From Paenibacillus stellifer (GTDB taxonomy: Bacteria; Bacillota; Bacilli; Paenibacillales; Paenibacillaceae), in the NCBI RefSeq assembly GCF_000758685.1, contig NZ_CP009286.1, positions 3,936,501-4,000,500 on the forward strand: a stretch of DNA of 64,000 nt, given 5' to 3'. Both the position numbers and the translations under genes were made by a program. The notes beneath the pieces are model-generated. The model saw only the letters and a list, made by a program, of their open reading frames with translations, was not told the DNA's origin and made no database searches. Of the stretch, positions 35,877 through 44,520 are shown one piece after another (position 1 is the first letter of the stretch; the number at the start of each line of letters is the position of its first letter).

Positions 35877-36735
35877 GCAGAAGCTGCTCGACCGGCTGGG
35901 GATTCTGACAGATGAGGTTTCCCCATATTTAATAGAAGCTTTGGATTGGATTGCCGCTAATGAACTACGTCATGTCGAGCTTCGCTCTGTGCAGGGGATG
36001 AACATATTAAACTTCAGCAGCGCGGAAATCGCAGACATGCTGAAAGAAATCGAGTCACGGGGTTTGTTCGTGTCCGCCCTGGCCTCGCCGGTCTTTAAGT
36101 GTCCATTGAGTCCGGACAGGACCACAATACAGGGCGATCAGTTCGGTCAGCTGGAGCATCATGATGTAGCCGGGCATTTCCGGCTGCTGCACAGGGCCTT
36201 GGATGCAGCGGACATCCTCCGCACCCGATATATCCGGATCTTCTCCTTCTGGAGAGAAGATGACCCGGAATCATACGCCGAAGAAATCGCCGGACGCTTG
36301 TACGCAGCGGCTGAAATCGCATACTCGCGGGGAGCCATTCTACTGCTGGAGAATGAGCCCAGCTGCAACGGAGGCTCCGCGGAGGAAATCGGACGGCTGG
36401 CGGCATTGGCCGATCATCCTGCGCTGAAGCTGCTGTGGGACCCGGGCAACGAGGCATTCCTCGGTCGCCCGGCTTACCCCGATGGCTATAACAGCGTGAA
36501 ACCCTATATCGCCCACGTTCATCTGAAGGACGCCATTTATCATCCGGATTCCGGTGGGCAATGTGTGCCAATCGGCCGGGGCAGTGTTGATTACGCACAG
36601 CAATTGGCCGCTCTTATGAAGGATGGGTATACAGGATTGTTCACCATCGAGACGCATTACCGTCCGCTCAATGGAAGCACAGCGGATGGCAGCGCCATGT
36701 CATTAAATGGACTGCGTCAGCTGCTACAGCACTAA
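35866..36735 (+). CDS. Sugar phosphate isomerase/epimerase (xylose-isomerase-like TIM barrel)
   Basis: The 289-residue protein starts at the ATG at 35866 (GAGGTGA site) and overlaps the preceding gene by 11 bp. LGILTDEVSP begins the barrel. Metal-ligand candidates are the Glu in LLLENEP, the Asp/His in LLWDPGN and HVHLKDA, and the Glu in GLFTIETHY. The AP-endonuclease-2 family includes IolE/IolI inosose enzymes and keto-sugar epimerases, which fits a pathway with inosose-like or keto-sugar intermediates. It is the last gene of the operon. Confidence 0.87.
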   Translation: MQTKQKLLDRLGILTDEVSPYLIEALDWIAANELRHVELRSVQGMNILNFSSAEIADMLKEIESRGLFVSALASPVFKCPLSPDRTTIQGDQFGQLEHHDVAGHFRLLHRALDAADILRTRYIRIFSFWREDDPESYAEEIAGRLYAAAEIAYSRGAILLLENEPSCNGGSAEEIGRLAALADHPALKLLWDPGNEAFLGRPAYPDGYNSVKPYIAHVHLKDAIYHPDSGGQCVPIGRGSVDYAQQLAALMKDGYTGLFTIETHYRPLNGSTADGSAMSLNGLRQLLQH

Positions 36736-36755
36736 TTGCCATTCCGGCGCTCACC

Positions 36756-36809
36756 AAGAAGAAGCTGTCTTCAAGCAGATTCCTGCTGAGAGACAGCTTC
36801 TTCTTTCTT
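36756..36809 (+). terminator. Terminator of the sugar operon
   Basis: A 15-bp outer stem (36756-36770 with 36791-36805) encloses an inner AGCAG/CTGCT stem and is followed by a short T-rich tract. It lies in the convergent gap with the minus-strand dapA-like gene. Confidence 0.75.
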
Positions 36810-36830
36810 CAAATTATAACCGGGCGGGGT

Positions 36831-36862
36831 CCGTATATCCGTATATCCGTATATCCGTATAT
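36831..36862. repeat. 8-bp tandem repeat, four units
   Basis: CCGTATAT is repeated four times without change between the terminator and the 3' end of the next gene. No gene lies in this 181-bp gap. Confidence 0.9.
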
Positions 36863-36916
36863 CCGCTGCCATTCTACGCATGCCCTATATGACCGAAACA
36901 GAATCCGGACCTATTT

Positions 36917-37984
36917 CTACTCCAGCCATTCTTCAAGATGCGCCGCAACGAAATCATCATCGTGAAGATGCGGATACTGGCGATACACCCGATCGATTTC
37001 CTCCGCCTGTCCTGCGGACAGCTTCTCATCCGGATTCAGGCACCAAGTCCCTTTCAATAACCCCTGACGTCTCAGCACCTCATGAATGCCTGGTATGCAG
37101 CCTTCGAAATGATGCGCCGGATCAAAAAAAGCCGCATTGGAATCCGTCACTTGTATGCTGCGCGTCAACCATTCCCTGGAGAACGATTCTCCGCCCCGTA
37201 TCCCTTTGATTTCTTCCAGCAGCTCTACAGCTTTTCTCGTCCAGACCGCCCAATGACCGAGCAGCCCGCCGACAACGGATTTCTCAACAAGCCTGCCGTC
37301 CACTTCGAACCGGTAAGTCGTCAGCAGATCCGCAATGATGTTATCATCATTCCCCGTATAGAGCGCAATTTCATCGCACCGGCTGGAATGGCATACGGCC
37401 CGCGCCACGTCAAGCGTCTGATAGCGGTTGAATGGAGCCATCTTGATAGCAATAACACCAGGAATCTCCGCAAAGCTGCGCCAAAATTCATAGCTGAAGA
37501 TCCGGCCCCCGACCGAAGGCTGCAGATAAAAGCCGATAACCGGCATTTTCTCCGCTACCAGCTCCGTCCGTTTGAGAATTTCCTGCTCGCTCCAGCCTGA
37601 CAGCCCTCCCATGCTGAGCAGAGCCGCATCATAGCCAAGCTTGCCCGCAGTCTCGGTCTCGTTCAGCGCTTGTTCGGTAGGTCCGCAAATACCGGCGACT
37701 TTGATAAAAGGACGTGCAAGACCGGCCCGCTCCACCTCCTCGGATGCGAGCCGCAGCACCGTTTCGTAGAGGTTATGCGCCTTGTCGCGAATTTCGAATT
37801 GGGTGGAATGGACACCGACCGCCACACCTCCGGCGCCGGAGGCGATATAATAGCGGGTCAGCGCCCGCTGATGCCGTTCATCCAGCTTGCGGTGCTCGTC
37901 CAGGGCCAGCGGATGAGCCGGAATAACAAGCCCTTGATGCAGAGCATTCAGCAGTTCGGCGGATAATGCCTTGTAGGCTTTCAT
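36917..37984 (-). CDS. Dihydrodipicolinate synthase-family aldolase (copy 2, long form)
   Basis: The 355-residue protein starts at ATG 37984, one base overlapping the stop of the epimerase gene, with an AAGGGG site. It keeps the aldolase Tyr (Y153 in GFYLQP) and Schiff-base lysine (K181 in AIKMAPFN). It is about 60 residues longer than typical DapA and differs widely from the copy at 21472. The KM residues after the lysine are shared by both copies. A keto-acid or keto-sugar aldolase is likely. Confidence 0.85.
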   Translation of the reverse strand: MKAYKALSAELLNALHQGLVIPAHPLALDEHRKLDERHQRALTRYYIASGAGGVAVGVHSTQFEIRDKAHNLYETVLRLASEEVERAGLARPFIKVAGICGPTEQALNETETAGKLGYDAALLSMGGLSGWSEQEILKRTELVAEKMPVIGFYLQPSVGGRIFSYEFWRSFAEIPGVIAIKMAPFNRYQTLDVARAVCHSSRCDEIALYTGNDDNIIADLLTTYRFEVDGRLVEKSVVGGLLGHWAVWTRKAVELLEEIKGIRGGESFSREWLTRSIQVTDSNAAFFDPAHHFEGCIPGIHEVLRRQGLLKGTWCLNPDEKLSAGQAEEIDRVYRQYPHLHDDDFVAAHLEEWLE

Positions 37985-39000
37985 CAGAATTTCCCCTTCC
38001 GTTCCTGAAAATGTGTCGGCTTGTTCAGAACTTCCCCGCCGCTCTTGACCCATTCCGCAGTCCAGTTGATCATTTCCAGCAGCGATACAGACGGATACCC
38101 GAACCGCTGATGCGACTTGGCCGCATTATTCAATAGTGCGGTCTCGGACTCCTTGCCTTCGAACAATGCAGCTATGTCAAAGCGCTTGGCAAATTCAGAG
38201 GCCGCCCACCGGATGGACACGGTTTCGGGTCCGGTCACATTCATCAGGTTCGGCGGACTCGTACACTCTGCCAGGCAGCGCAGCGCAATAGCATTCGCAT
38301 CCCCTTGCCAGATGACATTGACAAAGCCCATGGTCAGGTCTATCGGACGTCCCTCATAGACGGCGCGGGCCAGCTCCAGCAGGACGCCGTAGCGCATATC
38401 AATCGCATAGTTCAACCGGTATATAGTCATCGGTGTCCCATTCTTATGGGAATGATATTCGAAAATACGCTCCCGTCCCAGACATGATTGAGCGTACTCG
38501 CCGATCGGCTCGGGTGTCACGGATTCATCCGCTCCTCCGCTGGAAACCGGTGTGAACGGATAGACATTACCTGACGAAAAGACCACAATTCGGGAGTTCT
38601 TATACTTCTCCGCAACTCTGCCCGGCAAATACGTATTCATCGCCCAGGTAAAATGCTCTCTCCCCGTCGTTCCAAACTTGTTCCCCGCCATGTAGATCAC
38701 ATTTTCCACATCCGGCAGACTCATCAATTCCTGATCATTCAGCAGATCGCAGGAAATTGTCTCAATTCCGGCAGCCTCCAGCTCCGCGCGGGCCTTCTCA
38801 TTCGAGAATCGGGAAATCCCGATAATCCGTTTGGACAGTCCTCCCTTGAGGACCGCATTTCTCGCCAGCTTCGCCAGACTGGGCCCCATCTTGCCCCCAA
38901 CGCCCAATATGGCGATATCTCCCGATACCTTGGCCAGTTCATGCACCAATTCATCTGATGGCTCCGCAAGCTTATCTTCCAATTCCTCCACAGTAATCAA
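37984..39000 (-). CDS. NAD-dependent epimerase/dehydratase (extended SDR)
   Basis: About 338 residues from TTG 39000, nine bases after GGGAGG; the GTG at 39009 lies against that site and is less likely. The nucleotide loop is ILGVGGKMGPSL (GxGGxxG), then VIYMAGNKFG and VVFSSGNVYPF. The extended-SDR Tyr/Lys motif is not canonical: GEYAQSCLGRE has Tyr but Arg in place of the usual Lys. It may modify a sugar or sugar acid before the aldolase encoded next. AT-rich palindromes lie 50-90 bp upstream. Confidence 0.8.
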   Translation of the reverse strand: MITVEELEDKLAEPSDELVHELAKVSGDIAILGVGGKMGPSLAKLARNAVLKGGLSKRIIGISRFSNEKARAELEAAGIETISCDLLNDQELMSLPDVENVIYMAGNKFGTTGREHFTWAMNTYLPGRVAEKYKNSRIVVFSSGNVYPFTPVSSGGADESVTPEPIGEYAQSCLGRERIFEYHSHKNGTPMTIYRLNYAIDMRYGVLLELARAVYEGRPIDLTMGFVNVIWQGDANAIALRCLAECTSPPNLMNVTGPETVSIRWAASEFAKRFDIAALFEGKESETALLNNAAKSHQRFGYPSVSLLEMINWTAEWVKSGGEVLNKPTHFQERKGKF

Positions 39001-39050
39001 ACAGGTCACCCTCCCTAATGTCTTCCTGTTTCTATCATACTGAAAGTCAT

Positions 39051-39089
39051 TATATAAAGACAGGTCTTTATATAGTCTTTAAATAAAGA
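39051..39089. promoter_or_regulatory. Overlapping TAAAGA/TCTTTA palindromes upstream of the epimerase/aldolase unit
   Basis: TATATAAAGAC-AG-GTCTTTATATA (39051-39074) is an 11+2+11 palindrome. TCTTTA-AA-TAAAGA (39076-39089) follows directly, so the same half-site occurs four times. The GGDEF-winged-helix regulator encoded next door is a candidate ligand. A partial IclR half-site (ATACTGAAA) lies at 39037-39045. Confidence 0.5.
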
Positions 39090-39112
39090 AAAAAAACGGG
39101 GCTTCCCCCGTT
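39086..39112 (-). terminator. Terminator of the GGDEF-wHTH regulator gene
   Basis: A 7-bp GC-rich stem (39095-39101 with 39106-39112), four-base loop and an eight-T tract on the minus strand lie 11 bp after the stop. Confidence 0.82.
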
Positions 39113-39122
39113 CAAAGAATTC

Positions 39123-40439
39123 TCAAAGTGTTCGATCGACCAAAAAAGAGAACCGGAAAATTTGCCGGGGTCTGCCTTTCGGGACTTTTTCCATACCGGA
39201 TATTTCAACAAGCCCGTTGTCTATCCATAGCAGGAGCAGCCGATGCGCGCTTCTGACCGTTATTTCGAGCAGAGCGGCCAAATCATGAACGGTGTACTCA
39301 TATTTACCGTAGCGGGCCATTTGAGTGATCAGTCTGCTGAGATAGGCGCTCGTCATCCCGGCCTCCTCCGCCTCCCTCATGAGTTCAGCTTCAACAGGCG
39401 GCAGCACCTTCTCCATGGGGTCCGCCATTTCGAGCGGTCCAATCAGCGTCCGGTCTTCTCTGACGATGAAGCAGGTATTGCCGCCGGCCTCCTTGGACTT
39501 GCGAAGCGCGGCTCTGGCGTGTGTGCCGGCCTCATTCGCCGAAATTCCGAAGCCGATCCCGATGCTCAGGGATATACCATAGGATTTATTCGCTTCTTTT
39601 CCCAGAGGAATCATCTTGTATCCCCCGGTCTCCCGCTCGAAAATTCCCCGTGTCGTGAAGAAGAGATATTCATCTCCGCCGGTAGAGATTAAATAGCCGT
39701 CCAGCGACTCCACATACCCGAGGACCATTCGATGAATATCCAGCTTCAGCTTCTGCACCTCATGTTCACTGTTCCACTTCATAACCAGCCTGCCGAAATC
39801 ATCGACATTGATGATGCCAACGACAATTTGCAGCTCCTTCCCCCGCCGCGATTCGGTGGACAGCAGGGCACGTTCGAGGGATACGATAATATCCTGATCG
39901 GAGGGCATCATCCACTCATTCGGAATCTGTAGCTCCGTCAGCCGCTGGGCCACCCGCTCTACTCCGGTCAGGGCCATGGAGAAATCGGCTTTCTCCGACT
40001 GCTCGCGATGAAAGGCAATCAGTTCCTCGGGCGACGAATAGGCAGGCCCGTTATATACAACCACCTGAAAGCGGTCCAGCTCCAGGTCGCGCAAAGTACG
40101 TGCTGCTATGGTTTGGGTTAACGTATCAACTGACAGCGTACCGCTCTGCTTCCCCAATGCCACCAGATGCAGGAGCGCCTTGAACAGCCCGGCGCCGGTA
40201 AGCGGGACATAATGGACGGGGATCGAGGCCGGCAGCACTTCTTTTACTTTCCAATGCGCCAGCGGACCCGATAACAGGATTACTTCAACTTCCTGACTCA
40301 GCTCCACAGCGCAGGCTGCGGCTTCCTCCTCATGGTTGACAATCCGTACAACGGGATCGAAGGTGGGAAAGGATTGAACCATCTTTATTATTTTTTCCGT
40401 TACCGCCCGCGTTCCAATGATTCCGATCTTGATTTGCAT
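39123..40439 (-). CDS. Three-domain regulator: sensor, GGDEF-like cyclase domain, winged helix
   Basis: Residues 1-120 form an alpha/beta receiver-like domain (IGIIGTRAVTEKIIKMV, VEVILLSGPLAHWKVKE) reminiscent of PrpR-type sensor domains. Residues about 200-330 look like a GGDEF or minimal nucleotide cyclase domain: VGIINVDDFGRL, STGGDEYLFF with GGDEY at 254-258, SIGIGFG and AALRKSKEAGGN. Residues about 358-430 are a winged helix (YTVHDLAALLEITVRSAHRLLLLWIDNGLVE). There is no membrane segment, so it is a cytosolic one-protein switch that may bind a nucleotide. It is divergent from the AraC gene and upstream of the epimerase/aldolase unit. Confidence 0.7.
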   Translation of the reverse strand: MQIKIGIIGTRAVTEKIIKMVQSFPTFDPVVRIVNHEEEAAACAVELSQEVEVILLSGPLAHWKVKEVLPASIPVHYVPLTGAGLFKALLHLVALGKQSGTLSVDTLTQTIAARTLRDLELDRFQVVVYNGPAYSSPEELIAFHREQSEKADFSMALTGVERVAQRLTELQIPNEWMMPSDQDIIVSLERALLSTESRRGKELQIVVGIINVDDFGRLVMKWNSEHEVQKLKLDIHRMVLGYVESLDGYLISTGGDEYLFFTTRGIFERETGGYKMIPLGKEANKSYGISLSIGIGFGISANEAGTHARAALRKSKEAGGNTCFIVREDRTLIGPLEMADPMEKVLPPVEAELMREAEEAGMTSAYLSRLITQMARYGKYEYTVHDLAALLEITVRSAHRLLLLWIDNGLVEISGMEKVPKGRPRQIFRFSFLVDRTL

Positions 40440-40643
40440 GTAAGGGTCTCATTCCTCCGGCCATCAGGCTTGAACTTCAGTATTGATTATATCGAGCCGT
40501 ACCGGATGAATACAACCCGAAGTCCGATCATCACAGGGCCAGCCAAGCGGGATCAGTCCCGTCCCAATCGCATTATCGGTCACTTCGGTTTATACTCAAA
40601 AGGAAGGATACCCCTGCAGATTCCGCATTGAGGAGTGAATGTC

Positions 40644-41531
40644 TTGCATAAGCCGCTTGCATTGAAAGAACCGATGCCGATGCCCGATCCTTCATTTCCG
40701 GTGAAGCTCCATAAAGTCTCCAATTATGAGCATGGCCAGACGCTCTTCTCCCATCATTGGCATGAGCATCTCGAATTTCTATATATTGCATCGGGCAGCG
40801 CCACGATTGAATGCAGCGCCACGCAGCTGCACGCAGAGTCCGGGGATCTGGTCGTTGTGAACAGCAACGAGCTGCACTACGGAATCAGCACCGCCGATGA
40901 TTTGTTCTATTATGTCATTATTGTTGACCTCTCCTTGCTCCAGAGCCACTTCGTCGACGCTATCGAGACGAAATTTATTACTCCCATTTCCCGCAATCTG
41001 ATGCTGTTCGAGAACTTGATTACCGGCGATGCCGATATCAACAACTGCTTAATCTCTTTGGTCCGTGAACTGAATGAACGCAGTCTTGGCTACGAGCTGT
41101 CGATCAAATCGCATTTGTATGGGCTGCTTACTGTGCTGGTCCGCAAGTATGTAACACCTGCCACTGAGGCGGACGCATACCGCCACCGGCAGCAGGATTT
41201 GGAGCGATTTCATTTCGTATTTCAATATGTGGATGAGCATTACAATGAGAAAATAACAGTTGAACAACTGGCCGCCCTAGTCCCGCTTAGCCGTGTCCAC
41301 TTCAGCAGGCTGTTCAAGCAGCTGACAAATAAGACGATAACCGAGTATATCAATCTCGTCCGGATTAACCGGTCGGAGGACCTGCTCCGCAGCACTGGAA
41401 TGAACGTTTCCGAAATCGCTCTGGCGACAGGGTTCAGCGATGTCTACTATTTCAGCCGCATGTTCAAGCGATTGAAAAAAGTATCTCCCAAGGAGTGGAG
41501 GAACCTCGGCAGCTCTTCCTCGGCCCATTAG
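40644..41531 (+). CDS. AraC-family regulator with cupin sensor domain
   Basis: About 295 residues from TTG 40644, eight bases after AGGAG; the GTG at 40635 sits against the same site. The N-terminal cupin has HHWHEHLEFLYIASGSATIE and SGDLVVVNSNELHYG. The C-terminal pair of helix-turn-helix motifs (VEQLAALVPLSRVHFSRLFKQ and VSEIALATGFSDVYYFSRMFKR) is complete. It converges on the GH20 gene with stop codons overlapping by 3 bp and probably responds to a sugar of this locus. Confidence 0.9.
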   Translation: MHKPLALKEPMPMPDPSFPVKLHKVSNYEHGQTLFSHHWHEHLEFLYIASGSATIECSATQLHAESGDLVVVNSNELHYGISTADDLFYYVIIVDLSLLQSHFVDAIETKFITPISRNLMLFENLITGDADINNCLISLVRELNERSLGYELSIKSHLYGLLTVLVRKYVTPATEADAYRHRQQDLERFHFVFQYVDEHYNEKITVEQLAALVPLSRVHFSRLFKQLTNKTITEYINLVRINRSEDLLRSTGMNVSEIALATGFSDVYYFSRMFKRLKKVSPKEWRNLGSSSSAH

Positions 41532-43453
41532 ACCGGGTTGAACAGACAGTTCGCGCTGACGATCCGGTGATATACCCCTCTTCCCAATGTTCCGTTAGCG
41601 TATCCCCACTCCGAATCGAAGGGAAGCCGCTGTTCATCCAGCTCGGGCAGCGAAGCCACACTGCCGTCGAGATACTGATGCAGCCGGTCTGCTGCTGTCT
41701 GCAATCTGATCAGAAGCGCCCCGTACCGCATGTCGATGACCTCCCAGCCGAAAGGCTTGAAAGACTCGAACCATACCTTTTGATGCAGCCTGCGCAGTTT
41801 GTCCACCTGGAGTATCAGCCCAAGCATTTCCTGCTCCAGCCGCGCGAGTCCCTGTTTATCTCCGTAGTCATACCCCTTCTTCAACCGGTTCCCCAGATCG
41901 CACTTCGAGATAAGAACATCCGCCAGCATACGGTACCATTCGAACATGCTCCGGTACACCGGATTTCGCTCAGCCGCATGCTCCAAATCTTCAGTGAGCT
42001 GCCTATAGTGGTTCGCCAGCGGAAGCCCCTCAATATTGGCGTCATAGAGGCCGATCAGAGCATCCTGCCAGAGCAGAAACTTGGATGGATTGGATTCCTG
42101 GCCGTTGCCGGGCTCGATCCCCGGCGTCTCATCGAACCGGCCAAGAGACAGGAAATCCGCCGGTTCACCCTGCACGCAGAAGCGGAATCTCTCCTCCAGG
42201 CGGCGTTCATCCACCTGTTCCGCATAAGCGTGCTCCGCATATAGCAGCAGCCCGTACCATGCGGACATCCAGGGGGTTTCCGCCCCGTTGTCCCCCCACA
42301 TCGTCGCGACGACCTCTCTCACGCCGAGCTTCTTGCACGCGAGGAGCGCGGGGTCGGTGACGGAGCGCATTTTTCCGGTATTGGGGGCAATCCCGTTCCA
42401 GGTCCACACGCCGCCGGCGAACAGAACCGGCCTCCCGATCTCCAGATGCTTGCGGATGAAGGTCTCGTACAAGCTCTGTTCCTTATGGTAATAGTCCCAG
42501 TAGACGAGGCTAAGTCCTTCCGGTATGCCTTCTTGGACCTCTTCGGGGATGACAGCGTCCGGATCATAGTAATCCCCGCTGCGCGAACCGAGCCGAAAGT
42601 ACATATCGCTCCAGATCATCGGCGACAAACCGTTGGTCTCCGCGATCTCCACCACACGGTGCAAATGCTCGTTCATCAGCTCGAACCGGTTCCGGTAGCC
42701 GTGGTCCTTCAAATATTGGCCCAGCCCGAGCTGATGCGCCTCATCCATGCCGATATGGATGCGGCGGCTGCGAAAGGGAGCCGAGGCGGCCCGGATCATA
42801 CTCCCGATAAAAGCGTATGTCTCCTCCCGGCCTGACAGCAAAATGTCCGAAGTGTCCCGCATTCCTGCGGCGTAGTTCCACTTCAATGCTTCGGTAAGAT
42901 GCGCCAGCGTCTGGATGCACGGAACCACTTCGATGCCGAGCGCATAGGCCCAATCGTCGATCCGGCGAAGCTCCTGCTGCGTATAGCGTCCCCGCATGTA
43001 GCCGAAATAAGGATAGCTCTCAACCTCATACGTATCCTCTGTATACAGCATGAGCCGGTTCATCCCCATCAACGCCATCGTAACAATGGCTGCTTCAAGG
43101 GAGTCGGCAGTCGGCACAGCGTTGCGGGAAGCGTCCATCATTATCCCTACCGAATCGAAGCGCGGAGTCTCCCGGATCAAAAAAGGAAGCTGCTGCGGCT
43201 CCGAGCCCGCTCCTTCGCTGCGCATTCTCTCCACAAATAATCCGAATGCCCGGAAGCCGTGATGGGGCTTCTCATACCGGATTATCCCGCTGCTGCCGTT
43301 CCACTCTGCTTCAAGAGGCCCTTCCCGCAGCTCCCACACAAGGGGGATTGCCGCCTCCCTGGTTTCAACAAGCGCGATTCCGTCAAGCCGGCTTGCCAGA
43401 CGGGGAAGCCCTGCCGCCAGCGAGGAGAAATCGCCCTGCAAGTAAATCCGCAT
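41528..43453 (-). CDS. GH20-family beta-N-acetylhexosaminidase-like enzyme (copy 2)
   Basis: The 641-residue paralogue of the 17887-19767 enzyme has the same layout: an N-terminal domain to about residue 95, then a TIM barrel with PYFGYMRGRYTQQEL and RIHIGMDEAHQLGLG. D237-E238 are the catalytic Asp-Glu pair. There is no signal peptide. It is translated one base after the stop of a 47-codon frame (43455-43598) and has no other partner on its strand. Confidence 0.87.
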   Translation of the reverse strand: MRIYLQGDFSSLAAGLPRLASRLDGIALVETREAAIPLVWELREGPLEAEWNGSSGIIRYEKPHHGFRAFGLFVERMRSEGAGSEPQQLPFLIRETPRFDSVGIMMDASRNAVPTADSLEAAIVTMALMGMNRLMLYTEDTYEVESYPYFGYMRGRYTQQELRRIDDWAYALGIEVVPCIQTLAHLTEALKWNYAAGMRDTSDILLSGREETYAFIGSMIRAASAPFRSRRIHIGMDEAHQLGLGQYLKDHGYRNRFELMNEHLHRVVEIAETNGLSPMIWSDMYFRLGSRSGDYYDPDAVIPEEVQEGIPEGLSLVYWDYYHKEQSLYETFIRKHLEIGRPVLFAGGVWTWNGIAPNTGKMRSVTDPALLACKKLGVREVVATMWGDNGAETPWMSAWYGLLLYAEHAYAEQVDERRLEERFRFCVQGEPADFLSLGRFDETPGIEPGNGQESNPSKFLLWQDALIGLYDANIEGLPLANHYRQLTEDLEHAAERNPVYRSMFEWYRMLADVLISKCDLGNRLKKGYDYGDKQGLARLEQEMLGLILQVDKLRRLHQKVWFESFKPFGWEVIDMRYGALLIRLQTAADRLHQYLDGSVASLPELDEQRLPFDSEWGYANGTLGRGVYHRIVSANCLFNPV

Positions 43454-43454
43454 C

Positions 43455-43598
43455 TTAGGACTCGCCTCCCTGTGCGATCGGGTCTACATCCTGGCAGCTA
43501 AACCTGCTGTCTACCCCTTGATAGCGGAATGTGCGATGTCCGAAGCGTCCCGGAAATTCCGGCTTCGTCCTTTCGGGTCCTATTAACGATGTGCGCAT
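43455..43598 (-). CDS. Small 47-residue ORF directly upstream of GH20 copy 2
   Basis: An ATG at 43598 with GGGAGG at 43610-43615 opens a frame whose TAA is separated by one base from the GH20 start, a layout typical of translational coupling. The product is arginine- and glycine-rich (starts MRTSLIGPERTKPEF). It is unlike any family I know. A TATAAAAT stretch lies about 55 bp upstream of the ATG. It may be a coupling leader peptide, a gene remnant or chance. The rest of the gap (43616-43758) shows nothing else. Confidence 0.4.
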   Translation of the reverse strand: MRTSLIGPERTKPEFPGRFGHRTFRYQGVDSRFSCQDVDPIAQGGES

Positions 43599-43758
43599 AT
43601 GCTAATCAGCCTCCCTAATCTGAATGGTGGTCATGGCGTTTCAAGCCCGATCACCCCTTATTTTATAGCCGTCCCTTCCGGGCGGTCGATGGAGGCATGA
43701 TTCCTCTTTTTGTACAATTGCAGCCTTCTGAACCCGCAACCGGCACCAGCCGAGCCCT

Positions 43759-44520
43759 CTACTTACCGTCTTTAAGAGGCTTAAGCCGCTGATCGGTGGT
43801 GAAGAAGAGCCGGTAAATGAGCATGCTGAGCAGAATGCTAGTAATCGCGGCGGAAGAGGTGAACGAGAAGACGATGAGAATTTGATAACGCACAGCGATA
43901 ACCGGATTTGCTCCGGCGATAATCATCCCGGTCATCATGCCCGGAAGCTGCACAAGGCCCACGGTCTTCATCCCGTCGATCGTCGGGATCATGCTGAATT
44001 TCACCGCTCTTGTCCGGACGTCCTGCATCGCCTGCCGGGGCGTCGCGCCCAGCGACAGCAGCGTCTCGATCACCCCTGCGCTCCGCGCAATCTCATGCTT
44101 GACATGATTGATGAACAGCCCGGACACCACCATAGCGCTCCCGATGGTCATCCCGCTGATCGGAATGATATATTGGGGAGTCGGCTTGATGATATGCAGG
44201 CCCAGCATTAAGCCCATCATCAGCAGCTCGGAGGCGGCAATCGATACCGCGATTCTCCAGACCAGCCCCTTGAGTCCCCGCCCCCGTTTGGCTGCATTCC
44301 ATGAGGCGACGCCAATCATAATGAAGATCACGATCAGAATATAGACGACATGCTCGGCATGAAAAATAAACTGCAGCACATATCCAACGGCCAGAAGCTG
44401 AACCGCCGCGCGGATCGTTCCGACCATAATATCTTTCTCCAGACCAAGCTTCTGCCAAATGGAGACGAGCATGGTTCCAATTACAAACAGCAGCGTGAAG
44501 CTGAGTGCGGTTAGCGTCAT
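43759..44520 (-). CDS. fetB: FetB-like (UPF0014) ABC transporter permease
   Basis: The 253-residue membrane protein has about seven hydrophobic helices and the UPF0014 marks GTIRAAVQLLAVGYVLQ, GMTIGSAMVVSGLF, LSLGATPRQAMQ and VGLVQLPGMMTGMIIAG. E. coli FetAB exports iron under oxidative stress. Its ATPase gene overlaps the start by 4 bp. The metal is inferred from family only. Confidence 0.87.
   Translation of the reverse strand: MTLTALSFTLLFVIGTMLVSIWQKLGLEKDIMVGTIRAAVQLLAVGYVLQFIFHAEHVVYILIVIFIMIGVASWNAAKRGRGLKGLVWRIAVSIAASELLMMGLMLGLHIIKPTPQYIIPISGMTIGSAMVVSGLFINHVKHEIARSAGVIETLLSLGATPRQAMQDVRTRAVKFSMIPTIDGMKTVGLVQLPGMMTGMIIAGANPVIAVRYQILIVFSFTSSAAITSILLSMLIYRLFFTTDQRLKPLKDGK

Noticed and set aside
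36831..36862. Tandem repeats considered as a CRISPR array
   Set aside because: Units are 8 bp with no spacers, and no cas genes are present in the window.
41528..41531. Overlapping AraC and GH20 stop codons as a regulatory signal
   Set aside because: A convergent TTAG/CTAA overlap is common between tightly packed genes and needs no special function.
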